Part shown: piece after piece, positions 1 to 7,306 of the stretch
How positions within the stretch are numbered: the first letter of the stretch is position 1
Layout: each line of letters starts with the position of its first letter
Assembly (NCBI GenBank): GCA_030621655.1
Contig: JAUXHH010000028.1
Location: 1-12,745, forward strand
Reading direction: 5' to 3'
From: Desulfobacterales bacterium
GTDB taxonomy: Bacteria > Desulfobacterota > Desulfobulbia > Desulfobulbales > BM004
DNA length: 12,745 bases
Program-made: the position numbers and the translations under genes
Notes under the pieces: generated by a model
The model's input: only the letters and a program-made list of their open reading frames with translations
The model's database searches: none
What the model was told of the DNA's origin: nothing

Positions 1-1
1 G

Positions 2-3000
2 GCCGGTGAGTTAACCCCGACTGTCTTCCATGTCACAGCCCGTTCAGTAGCCTGCCAGGGACTCTCCATTTTCGGCGACCACGGTGATGTCATGGGAGTA
101 CGCCAGACTGGCTGGGGCATGCTCTGCTCCCAGAACGTTCAGGAATGCCAGGACATGGCATTAATCTCCACCCAGGCTGCCCTGAAATCCAGAATTCCTT
201 TCATGCACTTCTTTGATGGGTTCAGGACATCCCATGAGATCCAGAAAGTTGAACAGTTGACCGAAGATGATATGCGTGAAATAATCGACGAGGATCTGGT
301 CATTGCTCACCGTCAGCGCGGTCTGTCCCCTGACCGTCCAATGATGCGCGGAACGGCCCAGAATCCTGATGTTTACTTCACCGGTCGTGAAACAGTAAAT
401 AAATACTACGAGGCAATCCCCGGAATCGTTCAGGAAACCATGAATAAGTTCGGCGCCATGACCGGCCGCAAGTATAACCTGTTTGACTATTACGGCGACC
501 CTGAAGCCGAAGATATTATTGTCATGATGGGTTCTGGTGCTGAAACTGTTGCTGCAACTGCCGAGCACCTGATCAGTCAGGGCAAAAAGGTCGGCCTGCT
601 TATTGTCCGCCTATACCGCCCATTTGATATGAAAGCTATGGTCAATGCCATGCCGGCCACGGTTCAACGCATCACCGTGCTTGACCGCACCAAGGAGCCT
701 GGAGCTCCAGGCGAACCTCTTTATCTTGATGTAAGAGCTGCTGTGGGCGAGGCTGTTGATTCCTCAAATGTCAACCTGCAGCCCTTGATCCTTTCCGGCC
801 GCTATGGCCTTGGTTCTGCTGAATTTACCCCGGCCATGGTAAAAGCTGTCTATGACAACATGGCTTCCTGGGCTCCGAAAAATCATTTCTGTGTCGGACC
901 TGATGACGATGTAGCCTATACAAGTCTTGATTATGACAAATCCTACGATATTGAAGGCGAGGATGTTTTTCGGGCCATGTTCTTCGGCCTGGGTGCAGAC
1001 GGTACAGTCGGCGCTAACAAGAATACCATCAAAATCATCGGTACAGAGACGCCCAACAGTGCCCAGGGCTACTTTGTCTACGACCCCAAAAAGTCCGGTT
1101 CCATCACCACAAGCCATCTGCGCTTTGGCAAGAACCAGGTTGTGGCACCGTACCTTATTAATAAGGCAAACTTCGTTGCCTGCCATAACTTCACCTTTCT
1201 GGACAAATATGACATGCTGGCCAACCTTGAAGATGGCGGCACCTTCCTGCTGACAACCACCTTCAAGAAAACCCAGGTCTGGAAAGAACTGCCGGGTGAG
1301 GTTCAGAAACAGCTTATTGATAAGAAAGCAAAATTCTATATTATTGATGCCATTAAGCTTGCCGAGGCCATCGGTCTTGGCGCCCGCATCAACATGATTA
1401 TGCAGACCGCTTTCTTCCTGATTTCCGGCATCCTTACCCAGAAACAGGCAATCAAGTCTATCAAGGACGCTATTAAGAAAACCTACGGCAAAAAAGGCGA
1501 CAAAATCGTTAAAATGAACTACGCCGCCGTTGACACGGCAGTAAAAAATATTGTCGAGGTAAAAATTCCCAAGACTGCCGGCGGTCATGAGAAACCTCTC
1601 ACCGTACCTGCTGATGCCCCGGACTTTGTCAAGGAAGTGACAGCCAAGATGATCCAGGGCAAGGGTGATCAGATCAAGGTTTCCCAGATGCCTGATGACG
1701 GCACCTGGCCCACAGGCACAACCCAGTATGAAAAACGCAATATTGCGGTGCATGTACCTGTATGGAAGCCTGAAAACTGCATCCAGTGCGGACGCTGTTC
1801 TCTTGTTTGCCCCCATGCTGCAATCCGCATGAAGATAGCAAAATCCGCAGACCTGAAAAAAGCTCCCAAGAGCCTGAAAACTGCTGCTGCCGTTGGCAAG
1901 CAGTTCAAAGGACGCAAGGCAATTGTTCAGGTATTCACTGAAGACTGCTGCGGTTGTACTCTCTGTGTTTACGAGTGCCCCTCCAAGAAGAAAGCCCTGG
2001 AGATGGTCGTAAATACTGAAAAAATCCGCGTCCAGGAAGCTGCTAATGTCAAATACTTCCTGGATCTTCCCGAGATGGCAAACAGCGAAATCGATCCATC
2101 AACCATCAAGGGCAGCCAGCTTTTGAAACCGATGTTCGAGTTCTCCGGTGCCTGCGCCGGTTGTGGTGAGACCCCATATATCAAACTTGCCACCCAGATG
2201 TTCGGTGACAGGATGATGATTGCAAATGCCACTGGATGCTCTTCTATCTACAGCGGCAACCTGCCCACCACTCCGTACACCAAAAGAGCAGACGGCCGCG
2301 GCCCTGTTTGGTCTAACTCCCTGTTTGAGGATAACGCTGAATTTGGTCTTGGCATGCGCAACACTGTCAGCAAGATGAGTTCCCAGGCAGCCGAACTTCT
2401 GGAAGCTGCTGCTGCTGAAAAGATTATCACCAAGAAAGCTGCCAATGAACTCAACAAGGCATCCCAGAAAACCCAGGATGAGATCGAAGCCCAGAGGGAC
2501 AAGGTTGCTGCTTTAAAAGAAACACTGGCTTCCAGTGATTCCATTATTGCAAAACGGCTCATCAATGTTGCCGACTACCTGGTGAAAAAATCAGTATGGA
2601 TCATCGGTGGTGACGGCTGGGCCTATGATATCGGCTACGGCGGCCTGGACCATGTCCTTGCTTCCGGCGAGAATGTCAATGTCCTGATTCTTGACACCGA
2701 GGTATATTCAAACACCGGCGGCCAGATGTCAAAATCTACGCCGCGGGCTGCTACCGCACAGTTTGCTGCCGGCGGTAAAAAGATGCCTAAAAAGGATATC
2801 GGCATGATCTTCTCCACCTACGGCAATGTCTATGTTGCCAAAGTGGCAATCGGCGCCAACCCTACCCAGGCTGTTAAGGCATTTGCCGAGGCTGAGGCAT
2901 ATGACGGACCTTCCCTGATCATTGCCTATTCACACTGCATCAACCACGGCCTCAACCTGGCCAAGGGTCTTGAGCAGCAGAAAAATGCCGTGGCCTGTGG

Positions 3001-3244
3001 ACATTGGCCTCTGTACCGCTATAACCCGGATCTGGAAGACCAGGGCAAGAATCCGTTGCACATAGACAGCAAGGCTCCGACCATGCCGTTTGCCGAGTAT
3101 GCCCTGAATGAGAACCGCTACCGCATGCTGAAGATGATGAATCCGGAACATGCTGACGAACTCATGGCTATGGCTCAGAAGGATGTTGATAAAGCCTGGA
3201 AATTCCTTAATGGACGTGCCCAGGCATTGGAGCCGGGGAAATAA
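2..3244 (+). CDS. nifJ: Pyruvate:ferredoxin (flavodoxin) oxidoreductase, 5' end cut by window edge
   Basis: Oxidatively decarboxylates pyruvate with CoA to acetyl-CoA and CO2 and reduces ferredoxin or flavodoxin; a cytoplasmic, thiamine-diphosphate and Fe-S enzyme central to anaerobic pyruvate metabolism. The reading frame is open to the left edge, and residues before the first ATG at 92 (ELTPTVFHVTARS, then SIFGDHGDVM) are typical of the family, so that ATG is internal. From memory of Desulfovibrio africanus PFOR, the Arg at 41-43 matches substrate-binding Arg114, so about 100 N-terminal residues are missing from an expected length near 1,180. In order: the pyrimidine-domain end, the CoA-binding region, a two-cluster ferredoxin domain (CIQCGRCSLVCP at 1778-1813; the second set of four Cys at 1946-1978), the proximal-cluster cysteines (2153, 2162, 2237, 2936), and the ThDP site (GDGWAYDIG from 2612, NTGGQ at 2711-2725). 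It stops at TAA 3242-3244 and lacks the roughly 60-residue C-terminal extension of D. africanus PFOR. It could be annotated por. Confidence 0.97.
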   Translation, partial: AGELTPTVFHVTARSVACQGLSIFGDHGDVMGVRQTGWGMLCSQNVQECQDMALISTQAALKSRIPFMHFFDGFRTSHEIQKVEQLTEDDMREIIDEDLVIAHRQRGLSPDRPMMRGTAQNPDVYFTGRETVNKYYEAIPGIVQETMNKFGAMTGRKYNLFDYYGDPEAEDIIVMMGSGAETVAATAEHLISQGKKVGLLIVRLYRPFDMKAMVNAMPATVQRITVLDRTKEPGAPGEPLYLDVRAAVGEAVDSSNVNLQPLILSGRYGLGSAEFTPAMVKAVYDNMASWAPKNHFCVGPDDDVAYTSLDYDKSYDIEGEDVFRAMFFGLGADGTVGANKNTIKIIGTETPNSAQGYFVYDPKKSGSITTSHLRFGKNQVVAPYLINKANFVACHNFTFLDKYDMLANLEDGGTFLLTTTFKKTQVWKELPGEVQKQLIDKKAKFYIIDAIKLAEAIGLGARINMIMQTAFFLISGILTQKQAIKSIKDAIKKTYGKKGDKIVKMNYAAVDTAVKNIVEVKIPKTAGGHEKPLTVPADAPDFVKEVTAKMIQGKGDQIKVSQMPDDGTWPTGTTQYEKRNIAVHVPVWKPENCIQCGRCSLVCPHAAIRMKIAKSADLKKAPKSLKTAAAVGKQFKGRKAIVQVFTEDCCGCTLCVYECPSKKKALEMVVNTEKIRVQEAANVKYFLDLPEMANSEIDPSTIKGSQLLKPMFEFSGACAGCGETPYIKLATQMFGDRMMIANATGCSSIYSGNLPTTPYTKRADGRGPVWSNSLFEDNAEFGLGMRNTVSKMSSQAAELLEAAAAEKIITKKAANELNKASQKTQDEIEAQRDKVAALKETLASSDSIIAKRLINVADYLVKKSVWIIGGDGWAYDIGYGGLDHVLASGENVNVLILDTEVYSNTGGQMSKSTPRAATAQFAAGGKKMPKKDIGMIFSTYGNVYVAKVAIGANPTQAVKAFAEAEAYDGPSLIIAYSHCINHGLNLAKGLEQQKNAVACGHWPLYRYNPDLEDQGKNPLHIDSKAPTMPFAEYALNENRYRMLKMMNPEHADELMAMAQKDVDKAWKFLNGRAQALEPGK

Positions 3245-3266
3245 CTAATTATTAACTTTTAAAAAC

Positions 3267-3302
3267 AAAAAAGGGCGGCAGGAAATCCTGCCGCCCTTTT
3301 TT
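3267..3302. terminator. Rho-independent terminator shared by convergent genes
   Basis: A perfect hairpin pairs 3271-3283 with 3286-3298 (core GGGCGGCAGG / CCTGCCGCCC). It is flanked by an A-run on the left and a T-run on the right that extend the pairing to 3267 and 3302. It lies 22 nt after the nifJ stop and 19 nt before the stop of the convergent cysteine-cluster gene. The A- and T-tracts on the two sides make it a plausible terminator in both directions. Confidence 0.93.
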
Positions 3303-3321
3303 ATTGCATATTTTGCAAGTC

Positions 3322-4272
3322 TCAGTTCGATCGCGGTTCCTTTGCCTTGGCCCAGTCTTCCTTGATCCCCTTTAAATCCGCCTCGGCACGCTCCACCATG
3401 GTCTGGCCTGTCTCAGCTTGATCTTTCTTAATGGCTTCTACCTTTGCCTTCAAAACATCCGGCTTGACCTTAATATCGTCCGTGCCAAAGAGCATGGAAG
3501 CAAGGACCTTATATGAGAACAGAAGCAGTTCATTATCATCATCTTTGATCTTATCAAGAATTTCCTGGTCCACATCGTACGTTCTCAGGAAGGAGCTGTC
3601 GAAAATAAAACTGCGCAACTGATCGGTATCGGTTGAGGCCATGAAAAACATCCTCTTGGCCTGATCACTCAAGGTTGCCTGGAAGCCAAAGGATTTTCTC
3701 CTCATGACGATCTCCATCCACCCCTTGTTCATCTTGTCACGCACGTTAACACCCTGGTCTTCGCGCCATTCACGAATGGTCCAGGTTTTGTCTTCCTCAA
3801 AACCTTTGCAATGAGGCTCTTTGACCACAAAATAAAATTCCTCCGCGCTCTGCTCTTCCTGGGCGCCTTCATGAAATTGTGCCATCCCTACAGGGTAATA
3901 CCTGCAGGCAGACGGCCGGTCCGTATAGATCATACAACCTTCAGTCTTTGACTTGATAAACGGGCAGCGCCCCTCTTCAGTCAACTTGATAGCAACACCG
4001 GGAAAATCAGTTTTTTCCAGGTAAGTCGGCTCAGTATAGACATGGAGGAATTCAGCTGCCTCCATGTTCAAACGTTTTCGGAGCTGCAGAATATCGTAAG
4101 GGGTCAGCACTATCTTGATATTTCCACAGCATTCCGTAAAACACGATACACCAGGATGACAGCGGAACTGTATCTTGCTGTCTAAAGTATATTTTGTCGG
4201 CAGGATGTTGCTGGGATTCTTTTCTTTGCCGAAAAGGGTCTTTTCCTTATGGAATGTACTTTTTTCGTTCAT
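3322..4272 (-). CDS. YkgJ/UPF0153-family cysteine-cluster protein (putative metal-binding)
   Basis: A 316-aa soluble protein with the zinc/iron-chelating cysteine-cluster domain (CxxCxxCC-type, Pfam PF03692 as I recall it). Visible ligand candidates are C38, C44, C48 and C49 near the N-terminus, then C103, C113 and C123 in the typical context RCPF...GCMIY..RPSACRYYPVG. No signal peptide or membrane segment is seen. The family is very common in Desulfobacterota but its role is not settled. The protein continues about 190 residues past the cysteine domain in a charged, helix-rich tail without a motif I recognise, ending in a Lys/Glu-rich segment. The start is supported by GGAAGG at 4281-4286, 8 nt before the ATG. 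It is transcribed alone, convergent with nifJ and divergent from the small gene at 4537. Confidence 0.85.
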   Translation of the reverse strand: MNEKSTFHKEKTLFGKEKNPSNILPTKYTLDSKIQFRCHPGVSCFTECCGNIKIVLTPYDILQLRKRLNMEAAEFLHVYTEPTYLEKTDFPGVAIKLTEEGRCPFIKSKTEGCMIYTDRPSACRYYPVGMAQFHEGAQEEQSAEEFYFVVKEPHCKGFEEDKTWTIREWREDQGVNVRDKMNKGWMEIVMRRKSFGFQATLSDQAKRMFFMASTDTDQLRSFIFDSSFLRTYDVDQEILDKIKDDDNELLLFSYKVLASMLFGTDDIKVKPDVLKAKVEAIKKDQAETGQTMVERAEADLKGIKEDWAKAKEPRSN

Positions 4273-4347
4273 TCTGTCTTCCTTCCTTCTTATTAATTAT
4301 TCTCTCCAAATGAATACATCTTCAGCACAACATCTCACATTAATCAT

Positions 4348-4356
4348 CCCCCCCCC
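4348..4356. repeat. Homopolymeric tract of nine C
   Basis: Nine consecutive cytosines sit in an otherwise AT-rich spacer, about 75 bp upstream of the cysteine-cluster protein start. Such runs are prone to slipped-strand length change and to sequencing error. It lies outside any coding region, so an effect could only come through promoter spacing. Confidence 0.7.
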
Positions 4357-4400
4357 GACTTGTCAAATTCTATATCTTTATTAATACCATTAACTCCCCT

Positions 4401-4415
4401 AGAAAATAATTTTCT
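4401..4415. promoter_or_regulatory. Perfect 7-1-7 dyad, possible operator
   Basis: AGAAAAT-A-ATTTTCT is a perfect inverted repeat with a one-base centre, in the spacer between the divergent cysteine-cluster gene and the 64-aa gene. The 7-1-7 geometry is that of Fur/PerR-type operators, but the letters do not match a consensus I can name. An AT-rich palindrome of this size can occur by chance. Confidence 0.3.
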
Positions 4416-4456
4416 CTTCCTTCTTGCCAGACAACAATGCACTACTTACTGTATTT

Positions 4457-4488
4457 TGAGAATGAGTCTTAAAAAATTCTCGTTCTTA
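4457..4488. promoter_or_regulatory. Inverted repeat upstream of the 64-aa gene
   Basis: AGAATGAG (4459-4466) pairs with CTCGTTCT (4479-4486) with one G-U, around a 12-nt A/T-rich loop; one further G-U and one A-T pair extend the stem. It ends about 50 nt before the ATG at 4537, where a promoter operator or leader hairpin would lie. The left half, TGAGAATGAGTCTTA, loosely resembles a Fur box. This is inference from position and symmetry only. Confidence 0.3.
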
Positions 4489-4536
4489 TAAAACAATCTT
4501 AGGATTTTGTTTCAGAATTGTAAGGAGGGCATCATA

Positions 4537-4731
4537 ATGAAATTTCTACCGGATACTATTGATATCTCAAAGGTTCAGACCCTGCTCTACCATTTCCTTG
4601 ACGGCAAAGTTCTGCAACTCGAAATAAAAGATATTAAACAACTCAACACTCTGGAATTTGAACTTGGTAGATTTTGCGACACCTCGGATATAAACGGTAT
4701 CCTGCACTTTTATCCACGGGGTAATTCCTGA
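4537..4731 (+). CDS. Small hypothetical protein (64 aa)
   Basis: I do not recognise this protein. It begins MKFLPDTIDISKVQTLLYHF and ends HFYPRGNS. It is a compact acidic/hydrophobic mix with a single Cys, no signal peptide and no membrane helix. The start at 4537 is chosen because a near-perfect Shine-Dalgarno (AAGGAGGG, 4522-4529) sits 7 nt upstream; the in-frame ATG at 4507 has none and would place the SD inside the gene. The SD quality is the main argument that this is a real gene. It has its own spacer upstream and is followed by 127 bp before the PHP gene, on the same strand. The visible pattern (short strands around VLQLEIKD and ILHFYP) suggests a small alpha/beta fold, without assignable function. 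Confidence 0.72.
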   Translation: MKFLPDTIDISKVQTLLYHFLDGKVLQLEIKDIKQLNTLEFELGRFCDTSDINGILHFYPRGNS

Positions 4732-4858
4732 TATTTGGGTTTCTATAATAATTTACCTTCTTCTACTTAGTTGCTCTTACTCAAAAGCAATCAATTCATT
4801 TATTGAATATATCGGCTTTTAACCTTCACAAAATCGATTAGTTTCAATATTATCCATT

Positions 4859-5644
4859 ATGGGAAACTTATTGATCGACACAAATATAGACGGTCACGTC
4901 CACACAAAGCTCTGCCATCATGCCAGGGGGGAAATGGAGGAATACGTCCTGGCTGCCATAGACCTCGGTTTACGCAAGCTTGTTTTTCTAGAGCATCTTG
5001 AAGTTGGGATTAATTATTTTGAATCCACCTGGCTTACAGAAGATGACTTTGATTTCTATCATGAAGAAGGGAAACGGCTGCAGGAAAAATACCAGGGCAG
5101 TCTTGAAATTGGCCTGGGGGTTGAGGTGGGTTGCAATCCCAACTCTCTTGAAGAAATCCAACGACGACTTGCCCTGCATGCCTGGGATCGGATTGGCATA
5201 TCCTATCACTTCATGGACACCGGTTCAGGTCATCTCAATCTGGTAAGCAGTAAACAGATCAACATTGATACGTTGGATAAATTCGGTGTGGAGAAAGTAG
5301 TTAGCCGGTACTATAAAGAACTTCTGGATGCTGTTGAAAAACTGCCGGGCCAGGTGCTCTGCCATATTGATGCAGTGATGCGCCATCACCCGAATGTCAT
5401 ATTAACTCCCGGACATAACGCACTTATCGATGATCTTCTCGATGCTGCAGCCCGCAATAAAATGTCTTTGGAAGTCAATACATCAGGCTACAGGATAAAA
5501 AATGAGCCCTATCCTTCTCGAGTAATTTTGAGAAAAGCTGTAAAAAAGAACATCCCCCTGGTTGCAGGCTCGGATGCCCATCGCCCTGAGGATGTAGGGC
5601 GGGACTTTGATAGACTAGCTAGTTTGATAGAAGAGATAGGTTAA
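4859..5644 (+). CDS. PHP-domain phosphoesterase, histidinol-phosphatase (HisK/HisJ) type
   Basis: A 261-aa metal-dependent phosphoesterase of the PHP superfamily. Visible metal-site motifs in order: DGHVHT (H13, H15), LEH (E45, H46), GVEVGC, SYHF, CHID, NTSG and GSDAHRPEDVG near the C-terminus. The complete set implies an active trinuclear-metal enzyme. The length and the H-x-H...SDAH layout fit the HisK-type histidinol-phosphatase, which would remove phosphate from L-histidinol phosphate. No his genes are nearby, so the substrate stays open. The ATG at 4859 has no clear Shine-Dalgarno. The frame is closed upstream by TAA at 4820-4822 with no other ATG between, so this start is the best available. 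It has no close operon partner and is convergent with the chalcone-isomerase-like gene. Confidence 0.85.
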   Translation: MGNLLIDTNIDGHVHTKLCHHARGEMEEYVLAAIDLGLRKLVFLEHLEVGINYFESTWLTEDDFDFYHEEGKRLQEKYQGSLEIGLGVEVGCNPNSLEEIQRRLALHAWDRIGISYHFMDTGSGHLNLVSSKQINIDTLDKFGVEKVVSRYYKELLDAVEKLPGQVLCHIDAVMRHHPNVILTPGHNALIDDLLDAAARNKMSLEVNTSGYRIKNEPYPSRVILRKAVKKNIPLVAGSDAHRPEDVGRDFDRLASLIEEIG

Positions 5645-5813
5645 AGGACAAAGGTGAAAGGTAAAGAGAATTTTGAATGATGAACAAGGAATTTAGAATG
5701 TAGAAGTTTATTTAATTTTTTCGACATTCGACATTATGTATTCTCTATTCGATATTCAATCTTTTGATCAAACCCTAGAAACCTTGACCCCTCGAATCCT
5801 TGGGCCCTATCTT
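5645..5813. other. Convergent intergenic spacer with degenerate repeats
   Basis: A 169-bp spacer between two convergent genes. It contains purine-rich AAGG-type repeats (5645-5667), the doubled GACATTCGACATT around 5730, and four inverted copies of the 8-bp TTCAAGGG-like unit (5773-5804). GAATGTAGAAG near 5695 is roughly complementary to the CGACATTC stretch after it, suggesting a decayed palindromic element. No convincing terminator hairpin with a T-tract is seen for either flanking gene. Confidence 0.6.
5773..5804 (-). repeat. Four tandem 8-bp units (TTCAAGGG-like)
   Basis: Read on the minus strand the units are CCCAAGGA, TTCGAGGG, GTCAAGGT and TTCTAGGG. The two-unit block TTCGAGGGGTCAAGGT matches 15 of 16 bases of the block at 10995-11010, showing that this is a dispersed family and not a local accident. 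Confidence 0.65.
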
Positions 5814-6413
5814 TTAATATGAATTCCCCAGCATCGCATCCTTCAGGTTCGCGTCAGCCGGTTTGGACCCCAGCCAGATTTCCAAAAGCGCCTGGTAAAA
5901 ATCCTCCCCCGGAACAGATCCTTTCAAGGTGCCATTAATCCTCACCTGGGTTCCATCACCGGGCAGATAGTCAAGCCGTATCTCATCTCCCTTGTAAACT
6001 GTGGTGAATAGACTGTTGAATTGGTCAATGCGTTCCTGTAAAGCCTTGATCTCTTTTGCTGAACTGTTGTCGGCAAAACCCTTATTCCATCCATCAACAA
6101 GTTTTTTGGTACTAACCTCTTTATAGAGAAAGTTCATAACAATACTCTTAGCACCTGGGTCTGCCAGTATTTTACCGACTGTTGTCTGCTTTGCAGTAAG
6201 ATATAGTGAGCCGACATACACCTTGATAAAAAGTTTTTTACGGATTCCAGCTCCGTTTAAAACCAGCGCCTCATTCCCAATAGTTACAGATTGAGGCACA
6301 TCAACCCCGGCTATTTTTTTGCCAAAGGCAGACTCCACTGAAAACATCAACAAACTCAGCAGACAGATCAAAAACACATTTACTGCAATTTTCACATCAA
6401 ATCTTCTTCTCAT
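5814..6413 (-). CDS. Secreted chalcone-isomerase-like family protein
   Basis: A 199-aa protein of the bacterial chalcone-isomerase-like family (Chalcone_3 type). The signature appears early in the mature part as LVLNGAGIRKKLFIKVYVG followed by SLYL. The family is found in the periplasm or envelope of many Proteobacteria; its function is not established and flavonoid chemistry is not implied. The N-terminus (RRR, then hydrophobic residues 9-24, with likely cleavage near SVESA-F around residue 29) is a typical Sec signal peptide without a lipobox Cys. The ATG at 6413 is chosen over in-frame upstream codons because it gives this signal peptide, and because the upstream extension would only re-read the fumarase beta gene. 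It starts 1 nt after the fumarase beta stop, with GGGGGA just upstream, so translation is probably coupled. Confidence 0.85.
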   Translation of the reverse strand: MRRRFDVKIAVNVFLICLLSLLMFSVESAFGKKIAGVDVPQSVTIGNEALVLNGAGIRKKLFIKVYVGSLYLTAKQTTVGKILADPGAKSIVMNFLYKEVSTKKLVDGWNKGFADNSSAKEIKALQERIDQFNSLFTTVYKGDEIRLDYLPGDGTQVRINGTLKGSVPGEDFYQALLEIWLGSKPADANLKDAMLGNSY

Positions 6414-6414
6414 A

Positions 6415-7002
6415 TTATTCCCCCAATCTTTCAGCAGTAACCATTTCATAAAAATCATTCCCCTCAAGGTCATTGATAACAACAGCTGGAAAATTCTCCA
6501 CCTCAAACCGGAATAATGCCTCGGGCCCGGCATCCTCAAATGCCACCAGATCACTTTTCACAATAGATTTAGACAGAAGTGCACCCGCACCGCCAACTGT
6601 TGCCAGATAGACAGCTCCATGCTTCTTCATAGCCTGCCGCACATTCATGGAACGAGACCCCTTTCCCAGAGTACCTTTCAAACCCAAATCCAGGAGCCTG
6701 GGAGTATAGGGATCCATGCGGTAGCTGGTGGTGGGCCCTGCAGCACCTATAACCTGTCCCGGTTTAGCAGGACTGGGACCGACATAGTAGAGCAATTGTC
6801 CTTTCAAATCGACCGGCAACTCTTTGCCCTCATCCAGCAAGGCAATAAGCCTGCGGTGTGTCTGATCTCTTCCTGTATAGAGAACTCCGGTCAAGTTTAT
6901 CAAATCCCCTGCATTTAAGGTTTCCAGAACTCCTTCTTCAAAGGGAATTTGAACAGGCTTTAAATTTTCAAAAGCTCCCTGGCTGCTCTGAGGTCTTTGC
7001 AT
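6415..7002 (-). CDS. fumB: Class I (Fe-S) fumarate hydratase, beta subunit
   Basis: A 195-aa C-terminal-domain subunit of two-chain Fe-S hydro-lyases, interconverting fumarate and L-malate with the alpha subunit. Family motifs are visible: TGRDQTHRRL (residues 43-52, the catalytic GRDxxH region), GAAGPTTSYRMDPYTP (86-101), GKGSR, and AVYLATVGGAGALL. The length is normal for a stand-alone beta subunit. The ATG at 7002 has only a weak purine stretch (ACGGAAA) upstream. The alpha gene lies upstream but is separated by a 304-bp spacer with a palindromic element, unusual because these subunits are normally adjacent. L(+)-tartrate dehydratase (ttdB-like) is a possible alternative; fumarase fits better in this metabolic type. 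Confidence 0.9.
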   Translation of the reverse strand: MQRPQSSQGAFENLKPVQIPFEEGVLETLNAGDLINLTGVLYTGRDQTHRRLIALLDEGKELPVDLKGQLLYYVGPSPAKPGQVIGAAGPTTSYRMDPYTPRLLDLGLKGTLGKGSRSMNVRQAMKKHGAVYLATVGGAGALLSKSIVKSDLVAFEDAGPEALFRFEVENFPAVVINDLEGNDFYEMVTAERLGE

Positions 7003-7306
7003 ATCAGTTTCCGTATTTCTTTTTATTTAACTATTCTTGCCGGCACAAATCATGTGGGCATAAGTACACTAAAATCTGTCAACATACAAAGCTGCATGCA
7101 ATTGGCAGAAAAAATCCGAAGCAGAGTTGTTTTTCAGATTTTCTATCATTTTGTTTTTTGAAAATCTAAATTCAATTCACGAACGAGATCGGAGTCTCCC
7201 TTCGGTCGTTTACCTGCGGTGGATACTAGAAAGAGGCTGTTCCGCCATAGTAAAGCTATGCGGAATAGCCGATGACGACGTAGACACTGTAATCTCGTTC
7301 GTGAAT
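7003..7306. other. 304-bp spacer between fumarase subunit genes
   Basis: No gene is seen here. Right part: a 134-bp palindromic element (7174-7307) with a 9-bp direct repeat (AATTCAATT) at or near each end. Left part: a separate 8-bp inverted repeat (AGATTTTC 7136-7143 / GAAAATCT 7160-7167), and at 7077-7110 a sequence resembling the core of the interspersed element seen elsewhere in the window. Confidence 0.75.
7077..7110 (+). repeat. Degraded core of the interspersed repeat (tentative)
   Basis: TGTCAACATACAAA (7077-7090) matches 13 of 14 bases of 9137-9150. It is followed by GCTGCATGCAATTGGCAGAA, which aligns with gaps to GCTGATGACTGACAGAA at 9155-9171. No matching terminal inverted repeats were found around it, so it may be a decayed copy or coincidence. 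Confidence 0.4.

Noticed and set aside
92..94. ATG at 92 as the start of the PFOR gene
   Set aside because: The frame is open to the window edge and the preceding residues belong to the conserved PFOR sequence, so the gene begins outside the window.
764..1816. Long open frame of 350 codons on the minus strand inside the PFOR gene
   Set aside because: It lies fully antisense to a clearly real, motif-rich gene; its translation shows no recognisable domain, and its length follows from the codon bias of the + strand gene.
4507..4536. Upstream ATG at 4507 for the small gene
   Set aside because: No ribosome binding site precedes it, and the strong one at 4522-4529 points to the ATG at 4537.
4771..4793. 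Hairpin TTGCTCTT / AAAAGCAA as a terminator after the small gene
   Set aside because: The stem is short with a mismatch and no T-tract follows.
6414..6554. N-terminal extension of the chalcone-isomerase-like protein into the fumarase beta gene
   Set aside because: The extension re-reads the beta gene in another frame; the ATG at 6413 gives a proper signal peptide directly at the protein N-terminus.
7136..7167. AGATTTTC / GAAAATCT inverted repeat as a terminator after fumA
   Set aside because: Only 8 A/T-rich pairs with a 16-nt loop; too weak for intrinsic termination and no clean T-run after it on the minus strand.
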